A DNA stretch of 6,897 nucleotides, taken from an uncultured Collinsella sp. Lineage in GTDB: Bacteria > Actinomycetota > Coriobacteriia > Coriobacteriales > Coriobacteriaceae. The position numbers and the translations under genes were made by a program. The notes under the pieces are model-generated. The model was given only the letters and a program-made list of their open reading frames with translations, was not told where the DNA came from and made no database searches. The DNA is taken from the NCBI GenBank assembly GCA_900757385.1, contig CAAENO010000051.1, positions 1 through 6,897 of the forward strand, given 5' to 3'. The stretch's first letter is position 1, and the number at the start of each line of letters is the position of its first letter. This document shows, in pieces, positions 5,134-6,897 of the stretch.

Positions 5134-6399
5134 ATGCCAAAAAAGTACTACACTAGAATTGTCGAAAATGAGCTCGACCAGCTGCTGGGTATATTCGGTG
5201 CCGTTCTCATCGAAGGACCGAAATGGTGTGGAAAGACGACCACGGCCGAGACCCGTGCGGCGTCCAGGCTCCTTCTCATGGACCCGTCCCGCAACTTCGA
5301 GAATCGCTTACGCGCCGAGACGGATCCGGCTCTTGCCGTTTCCGGCGAGGTGCCGCGGCTGATTGACGAGTGGCAGGAGGTTCCGAAACTCTGGGACGCG
5401 GCACGGTTTGAGTGCGACAACCGCGGCGGTGAGCCTGGCCAATTCATATTTACGGGATCGGCAACACCGCGAGACGACGAACGCCCGATGCACAGCGGCG
5501 CTGGAAGATTCGCCAAACTGCGCATGGACACCATGACGCTTTTCGAACTCGGGAAATCCAGCGGTGCGGTTAAGCTATCGGGCATTATTTCTGGCGAAAA
5601 GTTCAATGGAGCTTTCGGGTCGCTGGATTCTGCCTCGATTGCCGAGTGCGTTGTTCGCGGTGGATGGCCCGCCGCGGTCGGACACGATGCGCGGGCGGCG
5701 TCCGCGATGGCCAAACGCTATATCGGCATAGTCGCCGAAGAAGATTTATCTCGTGTTGATGGCTCTCGCCGCGACCCTGAGAAGGTCAAAGCCGTCATCG
5801 AATCGCTTGCGCGCAATGAATCCACTTTGGCGACACTCAAGACGCTCGTAGCCGATCTTGGCGGAGAGGTGTCGAGACAGACGGCGGCATCATATATATC
5901 TCTTCTTGCTCGGGTTAGTTTCGTTCGCGATATTCCCGCATGGAACCCTGCAATGAGATCTCCGGTGCATTTAAGAGACTCAAAGAAGCATCACCTCGCC
6001 GACCCGTCGCTGGCGGCCGCCGCACTCGGGGCGACCCCGGAGACACTACTGCTAGATTTCAAGACGCTCGGACTGCTTTTTGAATCGCTGGTGCTTCATG
6101 ATTTGTGGGTTTATGCGCGAGCAAACGGAATGGGCCTCTATCACTATCATGATTCTCGCGATCTAGAAGTCGATGCGGTCATTGCGGCTCCCGGCGGAAC
6201 GTGGATTCCGGTCGAAGTTAAACTCAGCTCTGCTCAAATCGAAGAGGCGTCTGACAGCCTTGTTGCTGTCGAGAAACGCATGGTTGCCGCCGGAAACAAC
6301 CCGCCGGTTTCGAAAGTCGTGATCATCGGGTTTGGTTCGCAAGCCTATGTTACCGAGCGTGGCGTCCAAGTTGTTCCGCTGGATGTTCTCGCGCCGTAA
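5134..6399 (+). CDS. AAA family ATPase with DUF4143 (AAA_14 / PD-(D/E)XK-like)
   Basis: A 421-residue protein of the widespread AAA_14 plus DUF4143 family, whose cellular role is not established. The N-terminal ATPase has Walker A GPKWCGKT (28-35), Walker B ending LIDEWQ with D78 and E79, a sensor-like FIFTGSA, and the family motif HSGAGRFAKLRM. A middle winged-helix-like region follows. The C-terminal DUF4143 shows E317 (LFES), D347 (EVDAVI) and E361-K363 (VEVK), the layout of a PD-(D/E)XK nuclease-like fold, apparently intact. An earlier in-frame ATG at 5122 would add four residues, but GGTGAT (5124-5129), complementary to the 16S tail, is placed for the ATG at 5134, and homologues begin about this far before Walker A. 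It stands alone between two direct repeats and carries an AT-rich leader, which suggests a horizontally moved single-gene cassette. Confidence 0.9.
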   Translation: MPKKYYTRIVENELDQLLGIFGAVLIEGPKWCGKTTTAETRAASRLLLMDPSRNFENRLRAETDPALAVSGEVPRLIDEWQEVPKLWDAARFECDNRGGEPGQFIFTGSATPRDDERPMHSGAGRFAKLRMDTMTLFELGKSSGAVKLSGIISGEKFNGAFGSLDSASIAECVVRGGWPAAVGHDARAASAMAKRYIGIVAEEDLSRVDGSRRDPEKVKAVIESLARNESTLATLKTLVADLGGEVSRQTAASYISLLARVSFVRDIPAWNPAMRSPVHLRDSKKHHLADPSLAAAALGATPETLLLDFKTLGLLFESLVLHDLWVYARANGMGLYHYHDSRDLEVDAVIAAPGGTWIPVEVKLSSAQIEEASDSLVAVEKRMVAAGNNPPVSKVVIIGFGSQAYVTERGVQVVPLDVLAP

Positions 6400-6447
6400 C
6401 GCGACGGTCGAAGCGGGACGGACGCCACCATTGCGCGCGAGGACACG

Positions 6448-6463
6448 GCATCATCGATGATGC
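6448..6463. repeat. 16-bp perfect palindrome downstream of the ATPase gene
   Basis: GCATCATCGATGATGC is a perfect palindrome 49 bases after the ATPase stop. It could fold into a 6-bp stem with a TCGA loop, but no T run follows, so it is a poor terminator. A protein-binding site is possible. Confidence 0.45.
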
Positions 6464-6479
6464 GGCGACCACATTCGAC

Positions 6480-6516
6480 AAAGAGTGCCCACAACGACTA
6501 GTCGTTTAAGAACGTC
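6480..6516 (+). repeat. right copy of the direct repeat flanking the ATPase gene
   Basis: This copy has AAAGAGTG, seven spacer bases, the 10-bp palindrome CGACTAGTCG, TTTAA and GAACGTC. It matches the 4944-4979 copy with differences in the spacer, one T/G change and one extra A. A further partial core GCGACTAG follows at 6521-6528, hinting at a tandem half-unit. The two copies enclose the ATPase gene and its leader. Confidence 0.68.
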
Positions 6517-6530
6517 GCAGGCGACTAGGT

Positions 6531-6566
6531 AGTAAAGCGCCCGTCGGCGGAGGTGCCGGCGGGCGC
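6531..6566 (-). terminator. terminator of galM
   Basis: GCGCCCGTCGGC (6537-6548) and GCCGGCGGGCGC (6555-6566) form a 12-bp stem with a single wobble and a 6-base loop. On the reverse strand it is followed by TTTACTACC, a short, imperfect T run. It lies 27 bases beyond the galM stop, in the right place to end that transcript. Confidence 0.68.
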
Positions 6567-6593
6567 TGCTGTGCGATATGTTGCGTTATGGGC

Positions 6594-6897
6594 TTAATGC
6601 CTCATAAAGTGGTATTCGATCACATTGCTGTAGGGGTGACCTGGGCCCACAATGCCCTGCGGGAACAGCGGCTGGTGCGGCGTGTCGGGGTACATTTCTG
6701 CCTCGAGGGCAAAGCCGGCGCCCCAACCATAGTTGGCGTCGTCCTTGGCATGCTCGTCGCCCAGCCAGTTGCCGGTGTAGAGCTGCACGCCCGGGGCGGT
6801 GGTGTAGTAGTCCATCTCACGACCGGTCCACATCTCCTCGACGTGCATCGCGCGGCGCAGGTTGCGGCCGTACTGATAGCCATCGATGCACAGGCAG
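6594..6897 (-). CDS. galM: aldose 1-epimerase (mutarotase), C-terminal part, cut by the window edge
   Basis: The last 100 residues of a classical GalM-type aldose 1-epimerase, which converts beta- to alpha-D-galactose and related anomers for the Leloir pathway. The frame is open to the window edge, so the true start lies beyond 6897; an internal ATG at 6848 is not the start. Visible family motifs are TTAPGVQLYTGNWL and WGAGFALEAEMYPD, the latter carrying the catalytic glutamate (codon complement 6702-6704), followed by the conserved PDTPHQPLFPQGIVGPG and the closing strand YSNVIEYHF. It is a different subgroup from the LacX-like epimerase at 86-967. It is transcribed towards the ATPase gene. 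Confidence 0.93.
   Translation of the reverse strand, partial: CLCIDGYQYGRNLRRAMHVEEMWTGREMDYYTTAPGVQLYTGNWLGDEHAKDDANYGWGAGFALEAEMYPDTPHQPLFPQGIVGPGHPYSNVIEYHFMRH

Noticed and set aside
5148..5714. 188-codon reverse-strand frame inside the ATPase gene
   Set aside because: It is antisense to a clear ATPase with intact Walker motifs; long antisense frames are expected in GC-rich coding DNA.
1..6897. CRISPR array
   Set aside because: No regularly spaced identical repeats of 24-40 bases; the 23-bp GTTAA array conserves only short motifs and lacks spacers.

Overview
The window looks like chromosomal DNA from a GC-rich, host-associated actinobacterium, most likely a Collinsella-like member of the Coriobacteriia. 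This is an inference from the sequence style: G/C-rich third positions, stand-alone sugar-handling genes, a mannose-family PTS component, and a tRNA with an encoded CCA end. No marker gene fixes the genus.

Positions 1-2750 hold a forward-strand sugar-catabolism cluster. It contains a LacX/GalM-like aldose 1-epimerase family protein, a PfkB-family hexose-phosphate kinase (LacC / 1-phosphofructokinase type), and a YhcH/YjgK/YiaL (EbgC-like) cupin protein. Between the last two lies a short frame that reads like the C-terminal tail of an N-acetylglucosamine-6-phosphate deacetylase (NagA), apparently a relic. The cluster ends in a pair of related hairpins, the second followed by a T-rich run. The set fits uptake-coupled use of galactose, galactosamine or another amino sugar, with the epimerase and YhcH protein presenting the right anomer or isomer and the kinase phosphorylating the intermediate.

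Positions 2767-3656 hold a reverse-strand two-gene unit, visibly lower in GC than its surroundings: a small secreted protein with a clear signal peptide, then a cytosolic protein. I recognise neither. Upstream of them, also on the reverse strand, is tRNA-Thr(CGT) with its own terminator and a plausible promoter.

Positions 4197-4679 encode a complete mannose/fructose/sorbose-family PTS IIB domain protein whose phospho-acceptor histidine is replaced by tyrosine. No IIA, IIC or IID gene is nearby. This is the most striking single coding feature in the window.

Positions 4680-6593 are accessory DNA centred on a DUF4143-type AAA ATPase. The gene is flanked by two imperfect direct repeats built on the palindrome GACTAGTC, preceded by a separate large inverted-repeat element (15-bp perfect arms about 100 bp apart), and its AT-rich leader carries GTTAA four times at exactly 23-bp intervals. 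The window closes with the 3' end of a reverse-strand galM (aldose 1-epimerase) and its terminator.
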